Origin: an uncultured Bacteroidales bacterium
GTDB taxonomy: Bacteria > Bacteroidota > Bacteroidia > Bacteroidales > Bacteroidaceae
Direction: 5' to 3'
Length of the DNA stretch: 64,000 bases
Assembly: GCA_902801485.1 (NCBI GenBank)
Contig: CADCIP010000003.1
Location: forward strand, 1-64,000
Shown: positions 1 through 7,750 of the stretch, piece after piece
Position numbering within the stretch: position 1 is the stretch's first letter
Layout: each line of letters begins with the position of its first letter
Made by a program: the position numbers and the translations under genes
Notes under the pieces: model-generated
The model's input: only the letters and a program-made list of their open reading frames with translations
Database searches by the model: none
What the model was told of the DNA's origin: nothing

Positions 1-2808
1 CACAATAATATAGGGTATTCTGGCCTTGGGTGAAAGCTCCTCCTCGAAAATAATCTTCCCTTTCTCGCATCTGTCGAGCCTATAGTATCTACCCTTGCTG
101 GCATCAGGTTCTGTCGGCAGAATAATGGTCGCCATCTGGTCCTTGGTGTAGGAAACGGAGTTTACATATTCCTCCAAAGGCAAGACTTCTCCTGAGTATA
201 TTTTCTTGTAGCGATCAATTAACGAAGCTGGTACATACACCTTAGTCTGTTGGTCCATGCCACTAAATAAGCCTCTTATCATGCAAGAGGATTCAAGAGC
301 TCCTCTGATACACAACGAATTCATTTTGCACCCGTTAAATGCATCAGACCCGATATGATTGACACTCTCGGGTATATCCAATATCTGTAATGCAGAACAA
401 CCCATAAAAACAGACCTCTCGATTGTGGTTAAACTTTGAGGGAGATTTATAATGGTCAAACCGCTGCAATCTTTGAAAGTCTCGTCCATGATAACAGTTA
501 CACCTTCAGGAAGCGTAATATTATTCAAGCTGCTGCAACCCTCAAAAGCTTGGTTCATGATAAATGCAATACCTTTAGGTATTTCCACAGATTTTAGATT
601 TTGACAATTCTTGAAGAGATACTGCTCCAATACCTCAAGCCTAGAAGGAAGTTTTACTTTTTCTAGACTTACGCTTCCCAAAAATGAGCCAGAATACAAC
701 TCTTTTACAGCATCTGGTATTGTCAGGTTCTTCAAATGCTGCAAGTAATTAAAGGCATTAGCGTATATATAGGTCACATTTTCAGGAACAGTATAGGATT
801 CCCTTGGTGATGCTTCAGGATAACCTACGAGTCTTGTCTTATCCTTATTGAAAAGCACACCGTCAGCAGAACTGAATAACGGGCAGTCTTCTTCTACTTC
901 GATCCATTCTAAAGATCTGCATGGGACAAAAGGATTGAAGAAAATGGAATTACTATCGTCGAAACTCATGCTGCAAATTGTCTTGGGGATTGTAACCTTG
1001 GTCATTTTATCTCCAAACGGATAAGTGTCCAAACACGTTACCTTATAAGTTTCTCCTTCAAAGGATACTTCTGATGGAATGCGAAACTCGCCTTCCCCCT
1101 GCCACTTTTTCAGCATTGCTTTATGCATGACTTTCAGTAAGTCGTAAGTCGCTCCATTAATATCTGCGGTTTCTATTTTGTATTCCAGAACTAATGGCTC
1201 TCCTTCCGTTAATTCAACAAATCCCTTGTACCACCAACATGAAAGGTAGAAACTGCTGATTTCCAAACCATGTACGGTGAACCAAACGTTATATGGCATC
1301 AAGCCCAACTTATTGTATTTATAAGGATCAGGAATAATGGGTTCAATATCAATAGATACAGAATCGGGGACCTCATTGCTACCGAAACTCATACTAGAGG
1401 CTATATCAAAGCCCGTAGTATATGGATTGTTTTCATAGTATAGCAACTTAACCAACAAATCGCTTCCTTCTTTTGTCAGAACAATAGTCAAAGGCTTCTG
1501 TGTCTGGTCTATTATTGGTTTGCAAATACTGTCCTGAATATCACTTACTGTCAGTTCCTGAGCATTAACACTATATTGTGCTCCCAACGCCACAATATTC
1601 CCAAAATCCTTCCAAGGTGAAGTTGTTTTGTATTTCTCTATAGAACCTGCAGGTACATGAAGCGTTGCAGAAGCAATGAGAACATTCTTAAATACAGATT
1701 CCCATACTACAGGGACATTATCAGCTTTGCAATAGAGATCTTTCAAATTGCTACAACCTTCAAAAGCACTAGTACATATATGTTTCATGCTGTTAGGTAT
1801 TGTCAATGTAGTAAGATATTTGTTATTGCTAACAGCACCTCCACCTATCCATTCCACGCCATCAGGAATGGTGTAAATGTGTTGTTGCTTCCCCTCAGGA
1901 TAACAATAGAGTCCGGTTCCTTTATAATTATTTGTATGATAATAGTATTGTCCTACTCCATCTTGGCTAAAGAGTACACCATCAACGGATTTAAGACTTG
2001 GATTATCCTTGTCTACTTCTATCGATTCAAGAGCGGTGCATCCCTTAAATGGATTCAAATAAATAGGAGCGACTGCGCCGCTTGTCCCATCTTCTGGATC
2101 ATGAGGTACATAATTAAGGATACCCTCAACAGTTTTGGGGATCATCACCTTTGCTAAGCCCTGATTGTTATAGAACGAACACCAAGCCATACCTTTCACA
2201 ACAAACGTTTCCCCCTTGTAATTAATCTCAGATGGAATGTTCAACTCGCCAGAGACTGTATGATCAGTAGTAATAGTAGCCTCGTGAGTCGTGAAGTCCA
2301 GGAAATAGTTCAGCCCATTGATATTCGCCTCTGCCGTAGTCCCTTTCTGTGGGTCTTCGCTGTCATCAACGTGTTTGGTAAACAAAAAGTAATCCTCGTC
2401 AGTATAATAAAGCCTCAGCGAGTTTCCATCCAATTTATATGACTTGATTTCGATGATATGGTCCTCAAAGAATGTGTTCTCATATCTATCACAATAAACC
2501 TCTGTCATACCTCTACCTCCTTCGAAAATCAATTCATTCCCGTTGAGGGTTAATGTGCCGAATAAAATTTCGTTAACCATAGAATAGCCTACCACGCGGC
2601 CTTCTTTTGGTATTTCAATACTGAGACGGTGATGACCGACATAATTGGTGTTAACTTCGAACCAAGAGCCTTCATCGTTCCATCCCACCAACCACCATTC
2701 GCCATACAGTGATTCCATTGGATTTTCATTATCGTCATTGGCATACGCTGTCACACCAACCAATGCCATCAGCATGATAATCATTCCAAATAATCTCCTT
2801 GTTTTCAT
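1..2808 (-). CDS. BspA-like leucine-rich-repeat surface protein, C-terminus cut by window edge
   Basis: I read this frame codon by codon from the ATG at 2808 to base 1 without a stop, giving at least 936 residues; the C-terminus lies off the left edge. Residues 1-22 are a signal peptide (MKTRRLFGMIIMLMALVG, then TAYA|ND). Residues about 25-140 form a small beta domain (GEWWLVGW... to LRLYYTDEDYFLF) that resembles META/lipocalin-like domains, a weak call. Then come TreponemaLRR/LRR_5-type repeats in two blocks (for example AFEGCSNLKDLYC and IPKGIAFIMNQAFEGC), separated by a beta-rich stretch at about 430-560. The last visible residues belong to a module (KGRYYRLDRCEKGKIIFEEE) that recurs in the two neighbouring loci. 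BspA-type proteins are exported and bind host proteins or other bacteria; that role is inferred from the family. Bases 1-99 are identical to 3345-3443. Confidence 0.85.
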   Translation of the reverse strand, partial: MKTRRLFGMIIMLMALVGVTAYANDDNENPMESLYGEWWLVGWNDEGSWFEVNTNYVGHHRLSIEIPKEGRVVGYSMVNEILFGTLTLNGNELIFEGGRGMTEVYCDRYENTFFEDHIIEIKSYKLDGNSLRLYYTDEDYFLFTKHVDDSEDPQKGTTAEANINGLNYFLDFTTHEATITTDHTVSGELNIPSEINYKGETFVVKGMAWCSFYNNQGLAKVMIPKTVEGILNYVPHDPEDGTSGAVAPIYLNPFKGCTALESIEVDKDNPSLKSVDGVLFSQDGVGQYYYHTNNYKGTGLYCYPEGKQQHIYTIPDGVEWIGGGAVSNNKYLTTLTIPNSMKHICTSAFEGCSNLKDLYCKADNVPVVWESVFKNVLIASATLHVPAGSIEKYKTTSPWKDFGNIVALGAQYSVNAQELTVSDIQDSICKPIIDQTQKPLTIVLTKEGSDLLVKLLYYENNPYTTGFDIASSMSFGSNEVPDSVSIDIEPIIPDPYKYNKLGLMPYNVWFTVHGLEISSFYLSCWWYKGFVELTEGEPLVLEYKIETADINGATYDLLKVMHKAMLKKWQGEGEFRIPSEVSFEGETYKVTCLDTYPFGDKMTKVTIPKTICSMSFDDSNSIFFNPFVPCRSLEWIEVEEDCPLFSSADGVLFNKDKTRLVGYPEASPRESYTVPENVTYIYANAFNYLQHLKNLTIPDAVKELYSGSFLGSVSLEKVKLPSRLEVLEQYLFKNCQNLKSVEIPKGIAFIMNQAFEGCSSLNNITLPEGVTVIMDETFKDCSGLTIINLPQSLTTIERSVFMGCSALQILDIPESVNHIGSDAFNGCKMNSLCIRGALESSCMIRGLFSGMDQQTKVYVPASLIDRYKKIYSGEVLPLEEYVNSVSYTKDQMATIILPTEPDASKGRYYRLDRCEKGKIIFEEELSPKARIPYIIV

Positions 2809-2833
2809 AAGCCATGATTTGATGTTTTTGTTG

Positions 2834-2862
2834 CAAAATTATGCAGTTTGTGAATAGCCAAA
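2834..2862 (-). promoter_or_regulatory. Bacteroidetes-type promoter of the first BspA-like gene
   Basis: On the minus strand a TTTG (2862-2859) is followed after 17 bp by TAATTTTG (2841-2834), matching the -33 TTTG and -7 TAnnTTTG elements of Bacteroidetes sigma-ABfr promoters, though the spacer is 2-3 bp short. It lies about 26 bp upstream of the ATG at 2808. Confidence 0.6.
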
Positions 2863-2937
2863 TTATTTCTCTCGAAAGTAAGAGATTATTTAACGATTAT
2901 CTTTTTCCCGTCTTTTATGTACAATCCCTTCTTCCTA

Positions 2938-2971
2938 AATTGAGAATTGAAAGTTGAAAATTGAGAATTAA
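2938..2971. repeat. AT-rich dispersed repeat (GAATTGA family) read in frame
   Basis: The plus strand reads as a run of AATTGA-type units; on the coding (minus) strand it is AATTCTCAATTTTCAACTTT and onward, giving NSQFSTFNSQF between SGRKI and KKGLYIKDGKK. The same insertion is found at 57853-57887 in another gene, and non-coding copies lie at 63561-63655. Confidence 0.75.
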
Positions 2972-2996
2972 TTTTTCTTCCACTGAGGTCATAGAT

Positions 2997-3033
2997 GCTC
3001 CCCTCTCTCACGGGAGAGGGGTTGGGGGTGAGG
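2997..3033. repeat. GC-rich palindromic dispersed repeat read in frame
   Basis: CCCCTCTC (3000-3007) pairs with GAGAGGGG (3014-3021), followed by TTGGGGGTGAGG. It codes for SLTPNPSPVREGS just before IYDLSGRK. A related copy at 57917-57949 codes for SLTPDPSQRECG at the equivalent place in an unrelated gene. Confidence 0.75.
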
Positions 3034-3441
3034 CTTGTTCCATTGTCCAGAAGCACGAGTTCCCTCTTTTCTGTTATGCCCTTAGAGCCTCCTGGGTTGT
3101 ATGGATCGTCCCAGTTGACTATCAGGCAAGCACGTAAGGCTCCTACAATAGCTTTTCTCAGGTTGGGGTCGTCAGCCTGGCAGTCGGGCGTGGCGTCTAT
3201 AATGTCGATATAGAAGCCGTCTTGGCAGCTCAGCTCTTCGTGGCAGTATGATCCGATGAACGAAGCACCCTTCACAGATACGGTATCGCGAAGCAGGCCA
3301 TCCAAATCCAATGTGTTCAGGTCGATGCAGAAATCTTCCTTCGGCACAATAATATAGGGTATTCTGGCCTTGGGTGAAAGCTCCTCCTCGAAAATAATCT
3401 TCCCTTTCTCGCATCTGTCGAGCCTATAGTATCTACCCTTG

Positions 3442-5865
3442 CTATGCGACAACTTCAGGAGCAATTACTATATCTTCACCACTTTCCTTGCTCCTCATTA
3501 TCACACGGTCTATGCACAGCGAGTACAGGAAACCTTGCTTTGATCTTGCTGCAGTTGTAGCCCCATCCAGAATCAGTGTAGGATAACTATAGTTTAGGTC
3601 CTTATAAGAATATGGGAACTCGAAATCCTCAAACACCATAAGGGTATCCACTCGGCTTCCGTCATACTCGATAATGTCGGACTTTTTGGTGGTGGCATCC
3701 TTCCCGTTTATGGTATTATTGTTATAACGAATTACACCAGTAAAGCACATCTTGTTGCAGGCCGAGGCAGAATCCACATAGGCCTGATTGTAGAAGCTGG
3801 CATCTGCGGCTTCGTCCTCGGCGATGTTTTTGTACCAATAGGGCACCATAACCACCATAATATCATACTTGCCGCTCATAACTTGAGTAGGCAGTTCCAT
3901 TCCAGTCACGTTCGATGCACTTGGAATGTTACCCAGTAGCTTAATCTCTACGCGAGGAGGCGAAGACGGGCCAGGATTCTCCAGATAGAAGAAATCATTG
4001 CTGCTTACGCGTCCGTACTTGTTGGTAATAAAGGAAAAGGCATCATTATCAAAGGCTATGGCTTTCGTGCCTGCGCCAACCCTATAAGATATTGAACTTG
4101 ATTTGTAATAGAACACATCAGAACCTATTTCCACCTCGATGTCAGGGTTATATAGTTCGCGGGGTATGGACAATTCACTTGTCTGCCCCTGTCCAATAAG
4201 CGTAATATACTTTTTAAGGTCTGCCTCCATGTTCACATCAGCAAGAGAGTCGGGGTTACTGATGTTGTTAAAGATTATATACCCCTCATCACCCTTCAAC
4301 TTGTCTTCATATTTTTTGGTATATTTGTAGAGTGAAGCTATTTTATGTTTTGCTTCATCCAAATTGTTATTGAAGCTGGCGTTAGTCTTTTGTGGCAGTA
4401 ACGTCACAGACAAGGGTTGTTCCCAGGTCTTGCTTATCTGCAAACAGGCTCGTAAGGCACCGATGCGGAAAGTCTCTTTTCCCAGTTCCCACGAAGGGAG
4501 AAGGCTGCAGTCGGGCGTTGTGTCTATGATGTCAACGTACCAGCCCTGCTTGCTTTCCAATTCCTCGCTTGTATATGAGCCGATAAAGCTGATGCCTTCT
4601 ATGGAAACAGTATCTTGGCTTAATCCTGTCAGATCAAGTAGACTCAGGTCGATGAAGAAGTCTTGATTTGGTACTATAATATAAGGTATGCGAGCCTTGG
4701 GGTTCGGTTCTTCCTCAAAGATAATCTTCCCATCCTCGCAGCTGTCAAGTCTGTAGTACTTACCCTTGCTCGTATCAGGAATAGTAGGCAAGATAATCGT
4801 CGCCATCTGACCCTCGGTGAAGGTGACGAGGTCTGACAATTCCACAATAATCCCAAAATCCTTCCAAGGCTCAGTTGCTTTGTATTTTTCAACAGAACCT
4901 GCTGGGACATGAAGGGTAGCTTTATAAACCGGATCATACAGGAAAACATGGTCTTCGGTCTCGGGTACCTGCTCAGCATAGCAATACACATCCTTTAGAT
5001 AGTCGCAACCTGCAAACGCCCCTTCACCGATGTACGTCATGCTGCTGGGTATGCTTACGGATTCCATGTTGATACAGCTAAGGAATCCTATTCTCTGGAT
5101 GCTGGTAACGCCCTCGGGGATGATGACGGATTTTAGATTAGTGCAAAAATAGAACGTACCCTCCTCAATGGTAGTTACCCCCTTGGGAATGGTGACGGAG
5201 GTTAGTCTTTGGCAACCTTCGAATGCATAGGCACTGATACTGGTTATGTCCTCTGGGATAATCGTGTTGTTGCAGCCTCTAATCAACCGGTTAGCAGCTG
5301 TCTCGATGATGGCGTTGCAATCGTTACGCGAGTCGTAAACTGTATTTCCTTCCTCTACCTTGATGGAATTTATATATTCACAATACAGGAAGATATAATC
5401 GCCAATGTTTGTCACACTCCTGGGGATGACTATGTCCTTTAGCATCTGACACCTCCCAAACGCATTTTTACCAATGCTGAGCAGTCCCTCAGGGAAACTG
5501 ATGCCGGACAGTTGAAGGCAGTCATGGAAAGCATACTCACCAATGCGGATTATGCCCTTGGGCATTGTAACGGATGTTACATTGTAACACATGAAGAACG
5601 CACTGTCGCCGATAGCCGTTACGTTATATGTTTTGCCGTCGTAATCCACGGATGTCGGAATAACCACGGCACCTGTGTAATCCGAAGATGCAGTATAATG
5701 TACAATATCGTCTTCGGTCCACATATGATATTCCTGAAAAGTAACCTCAGCTTCATCCCCAGAGAAATTGTAATATATCCCGTCAATCTCAGCGTCATAA
5801 GCATTTACCATAAGTGGCATCATTACCATCAACATTGAAAGAAGTAATTCCTTTTTCATTTTCAT
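3442..5865 (-). CDS. BspA-like leucine-rich-repeat surface protein with unusual C-terminal domain
   Basis: An 807-residue exported protein. Residues 1-22 are a signal peptide (MKMKKELLLSMLMVMMPLMV, then NAY). Residues about 60-310 are LRR_5/BspA repeats of the type AFxxCxxLTSVTIPKGVTTI. Residues 335-500 carry the shared module (EGQMATIILPTIPDTSKGKY ... KARIPYIIV ... TVSIEGISFIGSY). From about 510 to the end the sequence is different, with KYDIMVVMVPYWY and LYSLCIDRVIMRS; this recalls C-terminal parts of Bacteroidales fasciclin-type lipoproteins, but I cannot assign it firmly. No T9SS-like tail is present: the TAG stop (3444-3442) lies exactly on the junction with the duplicated 99-bp block, so the original end may have been replaced. 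It has its own promoter at 5903-5934, divergent from the regulator at 6148. A role in adhesion is inferred from the family. Confidence 0.85.
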   Translation of the reverse strand: MKMKKELLLSMLMVMMPLMVNAYDAEIDGIYYNFSGDEAEVTFQEYHMWTEDDIVHYTASSDYTGAVVIPTSVDYDGKTYNVTAIGDSAFFMCYNVTSVTMPKGIIRIGEYAFHDCLQLSGISFPEGLLSIGKNAFGRCQMLKDIVIPRSVTNIGDYIFLYCEYINSIKVEEGNTVYDSRNDCNAIIETAANRLIRGCNNTIIPEDITSISAYAFEGCQRLTSVTIPKGVTTIEEGTFYFCTNLKSVIIPEGVTSIQRIGFLSCINMESVSIPSSMTYIGEGAFAGCDYLKDVYCYAEQVPETEDHVFLYDPVYKATLHVPAGSVEKYKATEPWKDFGIIVELSDLVTFTEGQMATIILPTIPDTSKGKYYRLDSCEDGKIIFEEEPNPKARIPYIIVPNQDFFIDLSLLDLTGLSQDTVSIEGISFIGSYTSEELESKQGWYVDIIDTTPDCSLLPSWELGKETFRIGALRACLQISKTWEQPLSVTLLPQKTNASFNNNLDEAKHKIASLYKYTKKYEDKLKGDEGYIIFNNISNPDSLADVNMEADLKKYITLIGQGQTSELSIPRELYNPDIEVEIGSDVFYYKSSSISYRVGAGTKAIAFDNDAFSFITNKYGRVSSNDFFYLENPGPSSPPRVEIKLLGNIPSASNVTGMELPTQVMSGKYDIMVVMVPYWYKNIAEDEAADASFYNQAYVDSASACNKMCFTGVIRYNNNTINGKDATTKKSDIIEYDGSRVDTLMVFEDFEFPYSYKDLNYSYPTLILDGATTAARSKQGFLYSLCIDRVIMRSKESGEDIVIAPEVVA

Positions 5866-5902
5866 AATATAGAATTTTTTGCGTTATTTTTAGTTTCTGC
5901 TG

Positions 5903-5957
5903 CAAAATTACTCTGTTTCTGTATTTGCTCCAAAAAAATCCACTCCCAAGTAATCCC
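5903..5957 (-). promoter_or_regulatory. Promoter and upstream direct-repeat site of the BspA-like gene
   Basis: On the minus strand, TTTG (5934-5931), 20 bp, then TAATTTTG (5910-5903) is a textbook Bacteroidetes promoter. Exactly 10 bp upstream of the TTTG ends a 13-mer, GGGATTACTTGGG (5957-5945), part of a direct repeat TCGGGATT-AC-TTGGGAGT with a 10-bp period. The divergent promoter carries the same site at the same distance. Confidence 0.75.
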
Positions 5958-6059
5958 GATTTTTTGAGAATTTTTCCTACAACCTGAATAATATCTTATA
6001 ACTGATTGTGTTTTAGCTTTTTAAGTGTAAAGCCGGATTTTGTATGTTAGATAGCATTT

Positions 6060-6116
6060 TTGGGACTACTTGGGACTGAATTTGTTTGTCTGAATGATAA
6101 AAAACCTCTAACTTTG
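6060..6116 (+). promoter_or_regulatory. Promoter and upstream direct-repeat site of the TPR/HTH regulator
   Basis: A direct repeat TTGGGACT-AC-TTGGGACT (6060-6077) includes the 13-mer GGGACTACTTGGG (6062-6074). Ten bases later comes TTTG (6085-6088), then 20 bp, then TAACTTTG (6109-6116). The layout mirrors the divergent promoter base for base in spacing. It looks like a binding site for an activator placed just upstream of -33. Confidence 0.75.
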
Positions 6117-6147
6117 CCGCGAAAAATAATACCGAAACATATAATTT

Positions 6148-7737
6148 ATGTGGATTATGGGGAAAGGCAGATGGTTACTTGTGGTATTCTGCGTGCTGGC
6201 TTTGTTTTCTTGCAAAGAAGATGAAGGGGCACAACAGTTGTTGGAGAGCATAGAGCAAACATGGCAGGAATGCGAGTTCTCTCTACCAAAGGCTCAGTTG
6301 CGTGCCGAGGCACTGAGGGATTCAGTCGGGAAGTCCTCTGCCTATGTCCGGCAGAAATATAATCTGCTGACCATTCGCTTGCGTGACAAAAGCGATATGG
6401 TTCCTTCGAATCCCGACTCTGCCCTGCAGACAATGGCCTATTTCGGAAAACAGAAGAACGCCATCGACAAAGAACGTGCCTGCTACTACCTGGGTAGCGC
6501 CTATCGCGACCTGAAAGATTACCCCAGGGCCGTTAACTGTTTCCTGGAAACTGTAGAGATAGCCGCTGAATGTCAGGATGCCGATACCCTTGTGTGGCAA
6601 AACGCTCTTTCCCAATTACGAAACCTCTATATGCTGCAACTGAATTACGAGGATGAGTTGAATGCAGGACTTCAGGCAGTAGAACTGGCCAGACAATCGG
6701 GTATAAAACTGGGATGGTATCTGGTGGATGTCGCTGCTGCATACGAACATCTGGGCGACTCGCTGCTGTGTCTGCAATATTGCGATCAGGCTTTTCAGGC
6801 TTACCAAAAGGAGCAGTTCCCCCTAAAATATGGCAGCTGCTATGCCTATATGTTGACAATATATCTGAAATACAACTGTTACAAAAAGGTGGATGTTATG
6901 CTGCAACATCTAAGGCGACTCCCTGAAAACCAACGACCCAACAACTACGAATTGTGTCTGGCCAAATACCATGAGTATGCGAATCAGACGGATTCGGCAA
7001 TTTTCCACTATAAGGCATATATAGATAATGTAAAAACCTTATCCGGAAGGTACGAGGCCTCTGCCGGACTTCAGCGTTGTTATTTGCAGCAGGGGAATTT
7101 CCACGATGCGGCTTTGTGGGGATGCCGACTGTACGAAACCAATGATTCTATCATCGCTCAGCGGGCATTTGAACAGACAAGAAGAGCTAAGGATGCCTAT
7201 ATCTACTACCGCGACAGAGAGAAAGAACGGTCTCTGATTCTGCGAGATGAGCGTATCATATTTATTTCCGTAATAAGTGTCCTTACCCTGTTAAGTATTT
7301 TATTGGCGGTGTTAGCTTTCTATTACTTCAGGAGGAAGAAATTTGCGGAGGAGATATTCGGAAAAGACAAGTTGCTGGAGCAAAGGAAAATGATTAACAG
7401 GGAACTGACTCGCATCGCCCTGATGAACAATGCGACGACCAAGGCTGAGGATGTCATTGCACACTTCCACGATATTGCCGCAGGTAAGTCTGCTCTGAAT
7501 GATGATTCTTGGGATGCACTTATGGTGGCAATAGAAACCTTGTACCCGGGATTCCTGGAAGCTGTGCAGGGACGAATGAACCGACAGATGCGCGAGCCGT
7601 TGCTCCGCACAATATGTCTGATGAAGATTGGCCTGAAACCTGTTCAGATAACAAAAGTTATGGACGCAAAGATGCAGACGGTTTGGAACCGTGTGAAACG
7701 TGCCGAGGAAATCTGCGGCGACTTGCTAAGCGTCTAA
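6148..7737 (+). CDS. Membrane-anchored TPR protein with C-terminal HTH-like domain, probable regulator
   Basis: 529 residues. The N-terminus has a lipoprotein-type signal (VVFCVLALFSC, Cys22). Residues about 90-340 are helical repeats with TPR character (ACYYLGSAYRDLKDYPRAVN). A single membrane segment lies at about 370-395 (IIFISVISVLTLLSILLAVL) followed by RRKK. The cytoplasmic tail ends with a helix-turn-helix-like stretch (about 480-525: LLRTICLMKIGLKPVQITKV ... TVWNRVKRAEEICGDL) resembling the C-terminal domain of Bacteroidales TPR regulators. The likely arrangement is periplasmic TPR sensing, one membrane pass and a cytoplasmic DNA-binding domain. The gene is divergent from a BspA-like gene and both promoters share a direct repeat, so it may control that gene and itself; this is inference. 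Start could be Met1 (6148) or Met4 (6157). Confidence 0.75.
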   Translation: MWIMGKGRWLLVVFCVLALFSCKEDEGAQQLLESIEQTWQECEFSLPKAQLRAEALRDSVGKSSAYVRQKYNLLTIRLRDKSDMVPSNPDSALQTMAYFGKQKNAIDKERACYYLGSAYRDLKDYPRAVNCFLETVEIAAECQDADTLVWQNALSQLRNLYMLQLNYEDELNAGLQAVELARQSGIKLGWYLVDVAAAYEHLGDSLLCLQYCDQAFQAYQKEQFPLKYGSCYAYMLTIYLKYNCYKKVDVMLQHLRRLPENQRPNNYELCLAKYHEYANQTDSAIFHYKAYIDNVKTLSGRYEASAGLQRCYLQQGNFHDAALWGCRLYETNDSIIAQRAFEQTRRAKDAYIYYRDREKERSLILRDERIIFISVISVLTLLSILLAVLAFYYFRRKKFAEEIFGKDKLLEQRKMINRELTRIALMNNATTKAEDVIAHFHDIAAGKSALNDDSWDALMVAIETLYPGFLEAVQGRMNRQMREPLLRTICLMKIGLKPVQITKVMDAKMQTVWNRVKRAEEICGDLLSV

Positions 7738-7750
7738 TGACCACTTTCGG

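Larger units (their letters stand above)
2886..3464 (-). pseudogene. Orphan C-terminal cassette of a BspA-like surface protein
   Basis: This reading frame encodes only the C-terminal part of a BspA-like protein: the KGRYYRLDRCEKGKIIFEEE module, a beta-rich segment ending RACLIVNWDDPYNPGGSKG, and a T9SS-like tail (IYDLSGRKI... KKGLYIKDGKK). There is no signal peptide and no leucine-rich repeats. The first bases (3444-3464) belong to the overlapping upstream gene read in another frame, so the ATG at 3464 is probably fortuitous and homology starts at 3443. Bases 3345-3443 equal bases 1-99 exactly. The most likely history is recombination that left a paralogue's 3' end fused out of frame behind the gene at 3442-5865. 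The tail contains two dispersed repeats read in frame (2938-2971 and 2997-3033). It could be expressed only by readthrough, frameshift or further recombination. Confidence 0.7.

Noticed and set aside
2886..3464. A free-standing 192-residue gene
   Set aside because: Its ATG lies inside the upstream gene in another frame, it has no signal peptide, and its homology begins only at the duplicated block.
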